Positions 8,592 to 17,802 of a stretch of 64,000 bases of DNA are shown one piece after another. Within the stretch, counting starts at the first letter, position 1, and the number at the start of each line of letters is the position of its first letter. The position numbers and the translations under genes were made by a program. The notes beneath the pieces are model-generated. The model ran no database searches. It saw nothing but the letters and a program-made list of their open reading frames with translations, and had not been told where the DNA came from. This stretch comes from JBDUDK01 sp040002995 (GTDB lineage Bacteria > Actinomycetota > Acidimicrobiia > Acidimicrobiales > Ilumatobacteraceae), in contig JBDUDK010000075.1 of NCBI GenBank assembly GCA_040002995.1, forward strand, positions 1 through 64,000. Direction: 5' to 3'.

Positions 8592-9740
8592 TCAGGGTGG
8601 GAGCGAGGCAAGGATCTCGTCGGTGTGCTCACCGAGGGCGGGCACCCGGCCGGGCCGTTGGCTCACACCACTGAACGACACGGGCGACGCGACCGCGCGG
8701 TATCCGGGTTCTCCGTCCGCGGGGGTCATGTCGACCCATGCGCCGGCCGCCTCCGCTTGCGGATCAGCGATCACCTCCGGGATCGTCTGAACGGGCGCCC
8801 ACCACACGTCGTGCGTGTCGAAACGGTCGGTCCACTCGTCACGGGAGGCCGTCGCGAAGATCTCGTCGAGCATCGCGATAAGCGTCTCGGCGTTCTCGCG
8901 ACGCAGGATGGCTGACGTGAATCGCGAATCGGAGCCGAGCTCGGAACGTCCGGTGGCGGCAACGAGTCCCGGCCAGTGACGATCTTGTTCGAGGCCGATG
9001 AGCCAGAACCACGTACCGTCGCCGGCGCGGTAGCAGTTGATGAGCGGCGCCATGGCTCTCGAGCGGGGCCGCGTGCTCGAGATCTTTCCCAACCGGAGGT
9101 AGATGCCGATGTCCCATCCCATGCAGTAGATACCGGTCCGCAATAGCGAGGTGGCCACGAGGCGGCCCTCGCCCGTGCGCTCGCGGTCGAGGAGTGCCGC
9201 GCAGATACCGGCCACTGTCGTGATGGCGGTGACGTGGTCGCCCATCCCCGACCGCAGCGCGGGAGGATCGTCGCCCGGCGGCATGATCGTTGCGGCAAGC
9301 GACGACCGCGCCCAGAACGCGCCAATGTCGTAGCCCGGCCGATCACGGTCGGGGCCCTCGAGCCCGTATCCGGTGACGCCCGCGTACACAAGGCGCGGGT
9401 GGCGGGAGCGCACCGACTCGTGATCGAGGCCGAGACGCTCGAGGGCGTCGGGGCGGAGGTTGGTGAGAAACACGTCGGCCGTCGCCAGGAGCTGATCCAT
9501 TCGGCGGAGGCCCTCTTCGGTCCGGAGATCGAGCACGACCGATCGCTTGCCGCGGTTGTCGAGCTCGAACGGAGGGACACGAGTTTCACGGACGCCCACC
9601 GCGCCGAAGATCGTGCGCATCGGATCGCCACCCGGCGGCTCAACCTTGACGACGTCGGCGCCCCAATCGGCGAGTACCCCGCCCGCGCCGGGCCCGGCCA
9701 CCCATACGGCAAGCTCGACAACGCGATAGCCGCTCAGCAT
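8592..9740 (-). CDS. Class III CoA-transferase (CaiB/BaiF family)
   Basis: 382 residues. The N-terminal nucleotide-fold part includes GPGAGGVLADWGADVVKVEPP and the catalytic aspartate candidate is Asp138 in DRPGYDIGAF. The family transfers CoA between carboxylic acids through an aspartyl-CoA thioester. It faces an enoyl-CoA hydratase convergently and is followed on the same strand by the PEP-utiliser-like gene, so its substrate cannot be read from context. Full family length. Confidence 0.88.
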   Translation of the reverse strand: MLSGYRVVELAVWVAGPGAGGVLADWGADVVKVEPPGGDPMRTIFGAVGVRETRVPPFELDNRGKRSVVLDLRTEEGLRRMDQLLATADVFLTNLRPDALERLGLDHESVRSRHPRLVYAGVTGYGLEGPDRDRPGYDIGAFWARSSLAATIMPPGDDPPALRSGMGDHVTAITTVAGICAALLDRERTGEGRLVATSLLRTGIYCMGWDIGIYLRLGKISSTRPRSRAMAPLINCYRAGDGTWFWLIGLEQDRHWPGLVAATGRSELGSDSRFTSAILRRENAETLIAMLDEIFATASRDEWTDRFDTHDVWWAPVQTIPEVIADPQAEAAGAWVDMTPADGEPGYRAVASPVSFSGVSQRPGRVPALGEHTDEILASLPP

Positions 9741-9749
9741 CGACGGCCG

Positions 9750-11495
9750 TCAGCTCGATAGCTCGAGCACGGTCACGGTGCCCGCGTTGCCGTCGACGCG
9801 CACCAGTGCGCCGTCGGGGATGACTTGGGTGGCGCCGGTTACCGAGACGACGCACGGGATGCCGAGTTCGCGACTCACAATGACGGCGTGACTCAGCGGC
9901 GCACCGACGTCGACCACGACGCCGGCCGCGGGCACGAACAGCGGCGTCCACGAGGGATCGGTGATGGGCGCGACGAGCACGTCGCCGGGTTCGAGCGCGG
10001 CAGGGTCATGGGAATCGAGCACGACACGCGCTCTGCCGGTCGCCACTCCGGGGCAGCCCGGCACGCCTTGCATCACATCCCCCTTTTTCAGACGGTCCGG
10101 TCGAATCGCGTCGCGACGGGTCCAGGTCGACGGCGCGGGCGGCTCGCCCGCGAACACGAACGGCGGCGCCAACGCCTCGAGCTCGTGGTACTGGGCCTTG
10201 CGGCGGCGGATCTCACCGGAGAACTTGTGCGGGTCGACGAGGAGATCGTCGACCTCCTCCCAGAGCACGAAGCCGAAATCCTCGATCTCGTCGAATGCTC
10301 CTCGCTCGACCATGCGGGCACCCAACTCGCGCAACGTCATGCGGCACTCGTGGATCAGCCGGATGTTGTTGGTCTTCGTGCGTTCACGACCGGGCAACCA
10401 TGCGAGCGAGGACCGCAACGCCGCCGCGAACTGCGCCTGCGTCGCGGGATCACCCGCGAGCGCCTCGGTGAGCTCTGCGCCCAGACTTTCGCGTGCCGCC
10501 GCTAACTGGGCCTGATGCGTAGTCGGTGATGCGGAATCGGGCGACAGGCGCATGCGCTCGATCGCGGCCAGCGCCAACTCGGGCTGTGTTTCCCATGTGG
10601 GTGAGCGTGCTTCCCATTCGTTGGGGCCGCGTGAGCCGAACTTGTAGGTGAACTGCGCGAACGCCTCGAGGAAAGCCTCGGACTCCGCGCCGCCCGCTTC
10701 CCGTATGAACTCGAGCACACCATCGATGCCGCGCCCGAACGACGCGCCGAGCGTCGGTGAGTGGGCGACCATGCGTCCGAGGTCCCAGAGGGCGAGCGAG
10801 GGCGCGGCCGAGTCGACGTCGCCTACGCCTGCGATGAGCGTCACGATCGCCTCGGGCTGCCCGAGTGCGGTGCACACCGCCGAGATGATCCCGAGCGGCA
10901 GTGTCACGAGAAACGTGGTGAACAGGTGATGGGCGAACAGGGTGCGGTGGATCGGCATGAGATCGCCGTAGCGATCGATGAGCTCGTGATCGTCGAGCAC
11001 CGATAGGTCGGGCCGCGCGGCACGGATCTCCTCGGTGAGTATGCGGTCGTCGGTGAGCTCAGTGAGCTCGTCGATGGAGCCGAGCGACAGCGCCCAGCCG
11101 AACGTTTCGCCGATCTTGGCTGTCAGGTCAGGACGGACGTCGCCGGGTTGTTCTTCGTAAGGGGGAATTCCCGGCTGCACGCCGAGCAACTGCGCGTCCA
11201 TCATCTGCCACGACAACCCCGGTGCTCGCTCCCCGAACAGGCGGATCTGCGACGCGTTCAGATAGCAGTAGCCACCCACCACGCCCAGTACCTCGAACTC
11301 GTCGGGCTTGAACTCGTCGGGCGAGAACGCGCCGATCCGCGTCCAGGCGTCGCGCCAGCCGACCTCGGCCAGCCATAGCGCACTGCCGAACGTGAGCGGT
11401 GTGACGGGGTCAGGAAACACCTCGCCGACGTTGGCCCGCGTATAAATGGGAAAGCGCTCGCTCAACGTGCTGTCTGCGACCCAGCGATCGACCAC
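9750..11495 (-). CDS. PEP-utilising-enzyme mobile (phosphohistidine) domain protein without ATP-grasp domain
   Basis: 581 residues. The last ~90 residues are the swivelling phosphohistidine domain of PEP synthase/PPDK (GDVLVAPITDPSWTPLF, then GAPLSHAVIVSRELGIPCVV with the catalytic His in PLSHA). The first ~480 residues are helical and resemble the middle region of rifampicin phosphotransferase-like proteins. The ATP-grasp domain that normally phosphorylates the His is missing, so either a separate ATP-binding protein supplies phosphate or the protein has lost transfer activity. Start GTG 11495; it diverges from the UbiB-family gene across 105 bases. Confidence 0.75.
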   Translation of the reverse strand: MVDRWVADSTLSERFPIYTRANVGEVFPDPVTPLTFGSALWLAEVGWRDAWTRIGAFSPDEFKPDEFEVLGVVGGYCYLNASQIRLFGERAPGLSWQMMDAQLLGVQPGIPPYEEQPGDVRPDLTAKIGETFGWALSLGSIDELTELTDDRILTEEIRAARPDLSVLDDHELIDRYGDLMPIHRTLFAHHLFTTFLVTLPLGIISAVCTALGQPEAIVTLIAGVGDVDSAAPSLALWDLGRMVAHSPTLGASFGRGIDGVLEFIREAGGAESEAFLEAFAQFTYKFGSRGPNEWEARSPTWETQPELALAAIERMRLSPDSASPTTHQAQLAAARESLGAELTEALAGDPATQAQFAAALRSSLAWLPGRERTKTNNIRLIHECRMTLRELGARMVERGAFDEIEDFGFVLWEEVDDLLVDPHKFSGEIRRRKAQYHELEALAPPFVFAGEPPAPSTWTRRDAIRPDRLKKGDVMQGVPGCPGVATGRARVVLDSHDPAALEPGDVLVAPITDPSWTPLFVPAAGVVVDVGAPLSHAVIVSRELGIPCVVSVTGATQVIPDGALVRVDGNAGTVTVLELSS

Positions 11496-11600
11496 CGCGT
11501 CCCCCTCACGTGATCAGGTGCAATGCGGAATGTACCGGGTTCTGCTCGATCGTGCCCCGGCGATGGGCCGTCGCGGCGCCCGCGATGCGACAATCGGCGA

Positions 11601-13205
11601 GTGAGCATTGCGCCTGTGCCCGCGTCTGACCTCCTGTGGGGCGCGTTCAGCGACGACCCGCCGTGGGTTCTCGCGAACGACCAACCGTCGTGGCGGGCGG
11701 GCGGCGACGAGCTGCGAGCGGCGGCGCGGCGTGAAGTGCCGGTGCTCACCAAGCCCGCGAAGTGGCCGCCGGGTCTGCGAGTGGCTCGAGTCGCGCTGCG
11801 CATCTCGGCAGCCCTCCTGCCATGGACGGTGCGTAAGAAGACGAAGCGGTTCGGGTCACCTGAGGCCTCGCGCGCCGACATCTCGCGCCGCCTGCGGTCC
11901 GCGGCCGAAGACCTCGGGCCCACCTATATCAAGCTCGGCCAGATCATCTCGAGCGGTCAAGGCGTGTTTCCGGAGGAGCTCGTTTCCCAGTTCAAGTTGC
12001 TGCGCGATCGGGTACCGGCGGAGACGTTCGAGGTCGTGCGTGAGGTGGTCGAGGCCGACCTCGGCCGCACGCTCGAGGATGTCTTCGATTGGTTCGATCG
12101 GCAGCCGCTCGCCGCGGCGTCGATCGCGCAGGTGCACGCGGCGCGCCTTCGCACCGGTGAGCCCGTGGTCGTGAAGGTGCAGCGGCCCACGGTGCAGACA
12201 CTGGTGCGCCGTGACCTGCGCGCCATGTCGTGGCTCGCGCCGTTCCTCGTCGGACGCATTCCCATCTCGGCGTTGGCCAACCCCCCTGCACTCGTCGAGC
12301 TGTTCGCAGAAACGATCAGCGAGGAACTCGACTTTCGCCTCGAGGGCGCCAACATGCTCGACGTGGCCAAAGTGCTCGCCGACCTCGGCCAGCGCGGCTA
12401 CGTGATCCCGCGTCCCCATCCCGAGCTCGTTACCCGGCGAGTGCTCGTCATGGAGCGGCTCCGCGGCTTTGCGTTCGACGACGTGGCGGGCATCAAGGCG
12501 GCGGGCATCGACACCGCCGCAGTGATCCGGACGGGGATGATCGCCTTCATGGAGGGCGCGCTCATCCACGGCGTGTTCCACGGCGATCTCCACGGCGGCA
12601 ATCTCTTCGTGATGGCCGATGGCCGCACCGCTTTGCTCGACTTCGGCATCACCGGACGGCTCACGGACGCGAAGCGCCAAGCCTTCTTGCGCATGATGCT
12701 GGCCGCGTCAGTCAACGACGTGCACGGACAAATGGTCGCGATGCGCGATCTGGGCGCCCTCCCCTCCGACACCGACCTCGACGCGGTTATCCGCGATCTC
12801 CGGCTCGACCAGCCCGCGGTCGACCCCACCACGCTCACCGGTGAGGAGCTCGTCAAGGAGGTGCAGCGGCTTGTGAAGGCCCTTCTCGGCTACGGCGCCC
12901 ACCTCCCGAAGGAGCTCATGCTCTACGTGAAGAACATGGTGTTCCTCGACGGCGCCATCGCAACGCTTGCTCCCGACCTCGACCTGCTGGCCGAAATCGC
13001 CTACATCTCGCTGTACTTCGCGCAGAGACACGGGGAGCGCCTCGGCGCCGAGCTTGGTGTCGACGTGCGCACGATCGAGATCGACCTCGACGGTGTGAAG
13101 GCCGGCTTCGGTATCGCGCCCGAAACAGAGTCACTGACGTACCGCGAGCTGCAGGCGCGACGCGAGCTGATCGGCAAGCGGATGCGGGAGCGGGCGAGCC
13201 GCTAG
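11601..13205 (+). CDS. ABC1/UbiB/AarF-family atypical kinase
   Basis: 534 residues. Family motifs are in order: the KxGQ-type helix (YIKLGQIISSGQGVFP), the Ala-rich loop AAASIAQVHAA near residue 172, the lysine in VVVKVQRP near 190, EELDFRLEGANM, the HGDLHGGNLF loop near 326 and LLDFGITG near 346. UbiB proteins are ATPases/kinases that support isoprenoid quinone or lipid metabolism. GTG 11601 opens the protein; the frame is open further upstream without coding character. Its TAG overlaps the TAG of the convergent gluconokinase gene in a shared CTAG. Confidence 0.85.
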   Translation: MSIAPVPASDLLWGAFSDDPPWVLANDQPSWRAGGDELRAAARREVPVLTKPAKWPPGLRVARVALRISAALLPWTVRKKTKRFGSPEASRADISRRLRSAAEDLGPTYIKLGQIISSGQGVFPEELVSQFKLLRDRVPAETFEVVREVVEADLGRTLEDVFDWFDRQPLAAASIAQVHAARLRTGEPVVVKVQRPTVQTLVRRDLRAMSWLAPFLVGRIPISALANPPALVELFAETISEELDFRLEGANMLDVAKVLADLGQRGYVIPRPHPELVTRRVLVMERLRGFAFDDVAGIKAAGIDTAAVIRTGMIAFMEGALIHGVFHGDLHGGNLFVMADGRTALLDFGITGRLTDAKRQAFLRMMLAASVNDVHGQMVAMRDLGALPSDTDLDAVIRDLRLDQPAVDPTTLTGEELVKEVQRLVKALLGYGAHLPKELMLYVKNMVFLDGAIATLAPDLDLLAEIAYISLYFAQRHGERLGAELGVDVRTIEIDLDGVKAGFGIAPETESLTYRELQARRELIGKRMRERASR

Positions 13206-13693
13206 CGAGAGGCCAATCGCGTCGCGATGTCGTCGACGACGGCGTCGAGGGGCAGCGTGGCGTCGACGCGGATCGCGTCGGGAGGTGGATCGAGCAACCG
13301 CAGCTGGCTCGGTAGCAAACCGGGCCCCACGAAATGGCCCTCTCGATGAGCGAGCCGATCGGCCAAAACTTCAGCGGGCGCGTCGAGCAATACGTACCGC
13401 ACTTCGTCGAGGCCACGATCCAGACGGGCGCGATACGCCGGAGTAAGAGCCGAGCACGCGACCACGGCGCCCTCGGGGTGGTCGTGCAGCTCATGGTTGA
13501 TCGCGTCGAGCCACGGCCAGCGGTCGTCGTCGGTGAGGGGCTCGCTCCGGCTGAGCTTGGCGATCGACGATGGCGAATGAAACGCATCGCCTTCGAGGAA
13601 CGGCAACCCGAACCTGTCGGCCAGCGCCTGACCGACGGTCGTCTTGCCCGCGCCCGCCACACCCATGACGACGACTGTTATGACCGGGACCAT
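13202..13693 (-). CDS. gntK: Gluconokinase (carbohydrate kinase, thermoresistant type)
   Basis: 163 residues, the usual GntK length. Walker A is GVAGAGKTT near residue 10, followed by the substrate region EGDAFHSPSSIAKLSRSEPLTDDDR, then CSALTPAYR and EGHFVGPGLLPSQ, which corresponds to the lid segment of gluconokinases. It phosphorylates gluconate to 6-phosphogluconate. ATG 13693 is chosen because it directly precedes the P-loop strand; longer upstream reading is not family-like. It diverges from the LLM gene at 13738 with 44 bases between starts. Confidence 0.88.
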   Translation of the reverse strand: MVPVITVVVMGVAGAGKTTVGQALADRFGLPFLEGDAFHSPSSIAKLSRSEPLTDDDRWPWLDAINHELHDHPEGAVVACSALTPAYRARLDRGLDEVRYVLLDAPAEVLADRLAHREGHFVGPGLLPSQLRLLDPPPDAIRVDATLPLDAVVDDIATRLASR

Positions 13694-13737
13694 CTGGGCC
13701 GATGTTCGCGCGCCACCAGTCGCGCTAGACACAGTGG

Positions 13738-14607
13738 ATGCAAATCGGTGTCGTCTTCCCCCAAACGGAGATCGGTGCGGACCCAGGCGGCGTGCGGGCC
13801 TACGCACAGCGAGTGGAGGAGCTTGGCTTCGGCCATCACCTCATCTACGACCACGTGCTCGGCGCCGATCCGTCGGTGCACACCGGCTGGCAAGGACCGT
13901 ACGACCTCCACACCATGTTCCACGAGCCGTTCGTGTTGTTCGGGTATCTCGCCGCGCTCACCACGCTCGAGCTCGTCACCGGTGTGATCATCCTTCCGCA
14001 ACGCCAGACCGCTCTCGTGGCCAAGCAAGCCGCCGAGGTCGACCTGCTCACCGCTGGACGGTTCCGTCTTGGTGTTGGTGTGGGCTGGAACGCGGTCGAG
14101 TACGAGGCGCTTGGCAAGGACTTCTCCGATCGCGGCCGGCGCGTCGACGAACAGATCGAGCTCATGCGCCGGCTGTGGACCGAGGACACGGTGACCTACA
14201 AGGGTTCCTACGAGACGGTCACCGGAGCGGGTCTGTGTCCACTGCCGATACAGCGACCGATTCCCGTGTGGTTCGGCGCGATGTCGCCGCCCGCCTATCG
14301 CCGCGTGGGCCGGCTGGGCGACGGCTGGTTCCCTCAGGTGCAGCCGGGCCCGAAGCTCGACGACGCCAAGGCGGTCGTCGACGGTTCGGCGGTGGAATCG
14401 GGCCGCGACCCCGCGTCCATCGGCATGGAGGGCCGGGTGAGTTGGGGCCGCGACGGCCTCGACGCACTCGTCGAACGGGTGGGACGGTGGCGCGACGCGG
14501 GAGCCTCACACGTGTCGATCAACACCATGGGGTCTGGGTTCGCATCGGTCGACGACCACCTCGAAGCGCTCGCCAGCACGGCAGCAGCATTGGGGCTAAC
14601 CCGCTGA
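13738..14607 (+). CDS. LLM-class (luciferase-like) oxidoreductase, probably F420-dependent
   Basis: 289 residues of the luciferase-like TIM barrel. Typical segments: MQIGVVFPQTE at the N-terminus, EELGFGHHLIYDHVL, TGVIILPQRQTALVAKQAAEVD and GRFRLGVGVGWNAVEYEALG. The pattern is that of actinobacterial F420-dependent subfamilies, but the cofactor is inferred. The stop codon overlaps the next start in TGATG, so the small downstream protein is translationally coupled. Confidence 0.85.
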   Translation: MQIGVVFPQTEIGADPGGVRAYAQRVEELGFGHHLIYDHVLGADPSVHTGWQGPYDLHTMFHEPFVLFGYLAALTTLELVTGVIILPQRQTALVAKQAAEVDLLTAGRFRLGVGVGWNAVEYEALGKDFSDRGRRVDEQIELMRRLWTEDTVTYKGSYETVTGAGLCPLPIQRPIPVWFGAMSPPAYRRVGRLGDGWFPQVQPGPKLDDAKAVVDGSAVESGRDPASIGMEGRVSWGRDGLDALVERVGRWRDAGASHVSINTMGSGFASVDDHLEALASTAAALGLTR

Positions 14608-14900
14608 TGGCCGTGATCGAGACACTCACGTTCCGGCTCACCGCCGGCGCCGACGACGCGGCGTTCTTGGCGGTCGACCGGAGGCTGCAGACCGAGTTCG
14701 TGTACCACCAGCCCGGCATCGTGCGCCGGACGACGGCCCGCAGCGACGGCGGCGAGTGGTTCGTCGTCACGGTGTGGGCGTCGGGAGCAGACTTCGACGC
14801 GGCCGCGGCGCGGGGTCAGACGAGTCCGGAGGTGGCGGAGTTCGTGGCGCTGCTCCACGAGTCGAGTGTGCGCACGAGCCGTTACACGACGCTCGACTAG
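14607..14900 (+). CDS. Small dimeric alpha/beta-barrel-like (ABM-type) protein
   Basis: 97 residues with a beta-alpha-beta pattern: MAVIETLTFRLTAGADDAAFL, a helix, then GIVRRTTARSDGGEWFVVTVW. This resembles small antibiotic-monooxygenase (ABM)-fold proteins. The ATG overlaps the preceding LLM stop (TGATG), suggesting coupled expression and possibly a shared pathway. Function unknown; the fold call is by pattern. Confidence 0.65.
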   Translation: MAVIETLTFRLTAGADDAAFLAVDRRLQTEFVYHQPGIVRRTTARSDGGEWFVVTVWASGADFDAAAARGQTSPEVAEFVALLHESSVRTSRYTTLD

Positions 14901-14907
14901 CCGCCCG

Positions 14908-15261
14908 CTACTGCTGGACCAACATCAGCGGGTTGCCCTCAGGGTCGCTGATCGCCGCGAGCGTGGGGCCCCCGGGGACGTCGAAGGGTTCGGTGATGGC
15001 GGTGCCGCCCAGGTCGGTTGCCTTGCGCAGCGACGCGCGTAGATCGCGTACCTGGACGTAGAGCGTCACGCCACTGCGCTCGCTGCGCCGGAGGTGCCCG
15101 GCCGGACCGGGTTCTGGTCCGCCGAGGCCCGCGGCGATCGTCATGATGGCGCCGTCGCCGATGTCCCAGTTGAACAGCTCGCGGTAGAACGCGCGCTGCG
15201 CCTCGGGATCGTGCGCTTCGATCTCCCAGTGCACCACGGGTCGTGCCCAGTCGTCGTTCAT
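14908..15261 (-). CDS. VOC-superfamily (glyoxalase/bleomycin-resistance fold) protein
   Basis: 117 residues. VOC features: PVVHWEIEAHDPEAQRAFYRELFNW at the start, a beta-rich middle, and the terminal metal-site strand ISDPEGNPLMLVQQ. Single-domain members may be dioxygenases, isomerases or binding proteins; the substrate cannot be read. It is followed on the same strand (upstream side) by the AAC(3)-like gene with a 16-base gap. Confidence 0.8.
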   Translation of the reverse strand: MNDDWARPVVHWEIEAHDPEAQRAFYRELFNWDIGDGAIMTIAAGLGGPEPGPAGHLRRSERSGVTLYVQVRDLRASLRKATDLGGTAITEPFDVPGGPTLAAISDPEGNPLMLVQQ

Positions 15262-15277
15262 CGCTCACCCCCACCGC

Positions 15278-16081
15278 TCATGCTTGCAGATGCTCAGTCA
15301 TCCACTTCGTGGCGAACTCGAGGAGCTCGGTGGCATCGATGAGTTCGCTCCGCGCTCCCCCGACCAGACCGGTGGTAGCGCGGCCCGACTCGAGGTAGGC
15401 GCGCAAGAGCACGGCGAAGTAGTCCTCCCCGACCCAGTCCACGATGCCCTTGCTGTCGTCGAGGCCGTCGACATGCACGACCTCTCGTCCGCTGTCGACG
15501 GCCACGACGTGGTGGCGTCGCACGGTGCGCTTGTTGGGGACGAAGGCGTAGTACTCCGCCAGGTGAAGGAGCGTGACGGTGTCGAGGTCGGCGCCGAGGC
15601 GCACGACCTTGCCGCCGGCTTGGCACAGCCGGTCAAGCGGCGAGCCGGGGCCGTAGTAGTCGTCCCAGGGAGACGCTTCGAGCAGCCCGGACGCGCCACG
15701 ACCTCGCGCGCCGAACCGGCCGTCGGGATGGTCATTCACGATGGTGCCGGGTCGCCGACGGAACACCTCGGCCAGCACACCAACATCGGGATCCGACGGT
15801 GTCGCGTGCGCGTCGAAGGTCGGCGCCCCCGCGAGAAGGCCCGCGCGTTCCGATTCGGCGCGGGTGTTGACCCAATCCCAGTCGTCTCGCGCGCCGAGCA
15901 TCATCAACAGCGTGCCGTCTTCTCCCACCGCCTCATCGAGCGCGTCCAATACCCCATCCGCGCCACCGGTGACGGGTCCGATCGCGCGCAACGAAGCGTG
16001 CACCATCACCATGTCACCTGCAGCCACACCGAGGCGGTGCAGATCGTCAACCAGATCACCTGAGCGCCGCGCGTCAGTCAT
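15278..16081 (-). CDS. AAC(3)-family aminoglycoside N-acetyltransferase-like protein
   Basis: 267 residues matching the AAC(3)-II/III/VI, YokD-type fold. Visible segments: GDMVMVHASLRAIGPVTGGADGV at the start, a GTLLMML strand, FRRRPGTIVNDHPDGRFGARG and the acetyl-CoA region LGADLDTVTLLHLAEYYA. Family members N-acetylate aminoglycosides, but many chromosomal homologues have no demonstrated resistance role, so this is a family assignment only. Probably cotranscribed with the VOC gene downstream. Confidence 0.8.
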   Translation of the reverse strand: MTDARRSGDLVDDLHRLGVAAGDMVMVHASLRAIGPVTGGADGVLDALDEAVGEDGTLLMMLGARDDWDWVNTRAESERAGLLAGAPTFDAHATPSDPDVGVLAEVFRRRPGTIVNDHPDGRFGARGRGASGLLEASPWDDYYGPGSPLDRLCQAGGKVVRLGADLDTVTLLHLAEYYAFVPNKRTVRRHHVVAVDSGREVVHVDGLDDSKGIVDWVGEDYFAVLLRAYLESGRATTGLVGGARSELIDATELLEFATKWMTEHLQA

Positions 16082-16108
16082 CGCCGCTCAGTCGATCACA
16101 GCATCAGC

Positions 16109-16783
16109 TCACGCGGGAATGTCTTTCGCAACACTCGCCGCACCTCCGATGTCCGGTGCCGGTTCGCTCGGATAGACGGGCACGGCCGCCTCGGGGGAAG
16201 GGCCGACCGCGTGCCACACCGTGACCGCGTCACCGATATCGGGCGGTGCCAGGCTGGCGGACGAAGTCGACGGCGCGGGCCATGCCAGGGTCGGGCTGGT
16301 CGTGGGGCCCACGGCCGCCTCCGTCGTCGGGGGCAGCCACGGAGCGGCGTAGAACGCGGGGCTGAGTGCGGTCGCCGGTGACGGCACGGGGTGCGGGGCT
16401 TCGGTGCCGACGACCCCGAAGACCCCTGCCGCGCCCAGGCTGAGGGTGGCCGCGCCCGCGATAACCCGGCGGCGCAGGAGGGCGTGGTGGACGTTCGCCG
16501 CCTCGGCCGACGACAACCCGACGATGCGCGTCAATCGCGCCCGCAGCTTGCGATCCGACAGGTCGAGGGCCGACGCCAGCACATCGAGGTCCTCGTCGCG
16601 TAGCTCGATGGGAGCATTCGCCTCAATATGGCGCTGCTTGCGGACGGTGTCGACGAAGATGGCCAAAACCCGGTCGTTGCCGAGGCCGGTGATCGGCACC
16701 ACTGAGCTTCCCACCCGTATCTCGTCCTCGTCGATCGAGATGACGTCGTGGCGCTTTCGGTCTTTGGCCATACGCTCTGTCAT
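16109..16783 (-). CDS. Membrane-anchored protein with cytoplasmic helical domain and Pro/Ser-rich exterior
   Basis: 224 residues. The first ~100 residues are charged and helical (RDEDLDVLASALDLSDRKLRARLTRIVG, EAANVHHALLRRRV). One membrane helix follows near residues 104-125 (VIAGAATLSLGAAGVFGVVG), then a Pro/Ser/Thr/Ala-rich tail. The start is ATG 16783, with ATG 16771 also possible. It diverges from nucS. The helical part could bind DNA or protein but has no motif I recognise; no function assigned. Confidence 0.6.
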   Translation of the reverse strand: MTERMAKDRKRHDVISIDEDEIRVGSSVVPITGLGNDRVLAIFVDTVRKQRHIEANAPIELRDEDLDVLASALDLSDRKLRARLTRIVGLSSAEAANVHHALLRRRVIAGAATLSLGAAGVFGVVGTEAPHPVPSPATALSPAFYAAPWLPPTTEAAVGPTTSPTLAWPAPSTSSASLAPPDIGDAVTVWHAVGPSPEAAVPVYPSEPAPDIGGAASVAKDIPA

Positions 16784-16846
16784 CGGCCGTTTCGGGCTCA
16801 GAGCTGAGCCATGAAGATCCTCAAGTGTCACGCGTAAGGTCTTCGG

Positions 16847-17506
16847 GTGCGCCTCGTGATCGCCCGCTGTCGCGTGGACTACGAAGGCCGGCTGGCGGCG
16901 CACCTGCCGAGTGCGGTGCGGCTCATCATGGTGAAGGCCGACGGCTGCGTCGCCGTCCACGCCGACGGTGGCGCGTACAAACCGCTGAACTGGATGAACG
17001 CGCCGAACACCATCCACGAGGAGCCCGGCTTCTGGACCGTTATCAACGCCAAGGGGGAAAGGCTCGTGATCACGTTCGAGGACGTGCTGAGCGATACCGA
17101 CCATCAGCTCGGCCTCGATCCGGGATTGAGCAAGGACGGCGTCGAGGCCCACCTCCAGGAGCTGCTCGCCGTCAGCCCGCACGTGCTGGGTGCGGGGATG
17201 ATCCTCGTAAGACGCGAGTTCCCCACCGACATTGGTCCCGTCGATTTGCTCTGCCGCGACGGCGAGGGGGCGGCCGTGGCGATCGAGGTGAAACGGCGAG
17301 GAGAGATCGCGGGCGTTGAACAACTCGTCCGTTATGTCGAGCGTCTCCAGAACGACGCCACGTTGCGTCCGGTGAAGGGCATCTTCGTCGCGCAGATCGT
17401 TCGCCCTCAGGCCCGGCGGCTCGCCGAGGCACGCGGCCTGCAGTGGATCGAGATCAACTACGACGAGCTCCGTCGTCTGAAGCCCGACGACCTCACGTTG
17501 TTCTGA
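16847..17506 (+). CDS. nucS: Mismatch-specific endonuclease NucS (EndoMS)
   Basis: 219 residues, standard actinobacterial NucS length. The N-terminal dimerisation/DNA-binding half includes YKPLNWMNAPN. The C-terminal nuclease has the PD-(D/E)XK residues Asp133 (GPVDLL), Glu147 and Lys149 (AIEVKRRGE), with the same 14- and 2-residue spacing as characterised NucS. The protein ends in DDLTLF, a candidate sliding-clamp-binding tail. Family knowledge: NucS performs non-canonical mismatch repair in actinobacteria lacking MutSL. GTG start. Confidence 0.95.
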   Translation: MRLVIARCRVDYEGRLAAHLPSAVRLIMVKADGCVAVHADGGAYKPLNWMNAPNTIHEEPGFWTVINAKGERLVITFEDVLSDTDHQLGLDPGLSKDGVEAHLQELLAVSPHVLGAGMILVRREFPTDIGPVDLLCRDGEGAAVAIEVKRRGEIAGVEQLVRYVERLQNDATLRPVKGIFVAQIVRPQARRLAEARGLQWIEINYDELRRLKPDDLTLF

Positions 17507-17550
17507 ACTCGTGTCGCGTCATGCCGCCGGCGTTAGGGGACATGAGGTTG

Positions 17551-17802
17551 CTAGACGTCGCACACCGGGATCGCCGGCGCGTCGCGGCGCGCCTTGTCGG
17601 TGGCAGTGTCCAAGTCACAAAGACCGGTGTAGGAGAGGTGGCGGGGCTCGAGCTCGAGGGCTGCCGCATCCTCGTGGCCCAGGCGCTCGATGAGGTCCTT
17701 GGAAGCCAGGGCCCGCCCACCCGTCGCACATGCCTCGATGCGGGCGGCCTCGTGCTCGGCCAGGTCGCCCGCCCCGAAGGTGCGGCGCAGCTCGTCGGTC
17801 AT
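17551..17802 (-). CDS. Small hypothetical protein
   Basis: 83 residues, MTDELRRTFGAGDLAEHEAAR and onward, rich in Ala, Glu, Asp and Leu. Codon third positions are almost all G or C, which supports real coding on this strand over the overlapping frames. The ATG directly follows the stop of a 40-codon frame upstream. I do not recognise the family; it may be a small helical cytoplasmic protein. Confidence 0.5.
   Translation of the reverse strand: MTDELRRTFGAGDLAEHEAARIEACATGGRALASKDLIERLGHEDAAALELEPRHLSYTGLCDLDTATDKARRDAPAIPVCDV

Noticed and set aside
15278..16081. Clinical-type aminoglycoside resistance gene
   Set aside because: The sequence fits the AAC(3) fold, but it sits in ordinary chromosomal context with no mobile element, so only a family call is justified. 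The same applies to the APH-like gene at 51017-51805.
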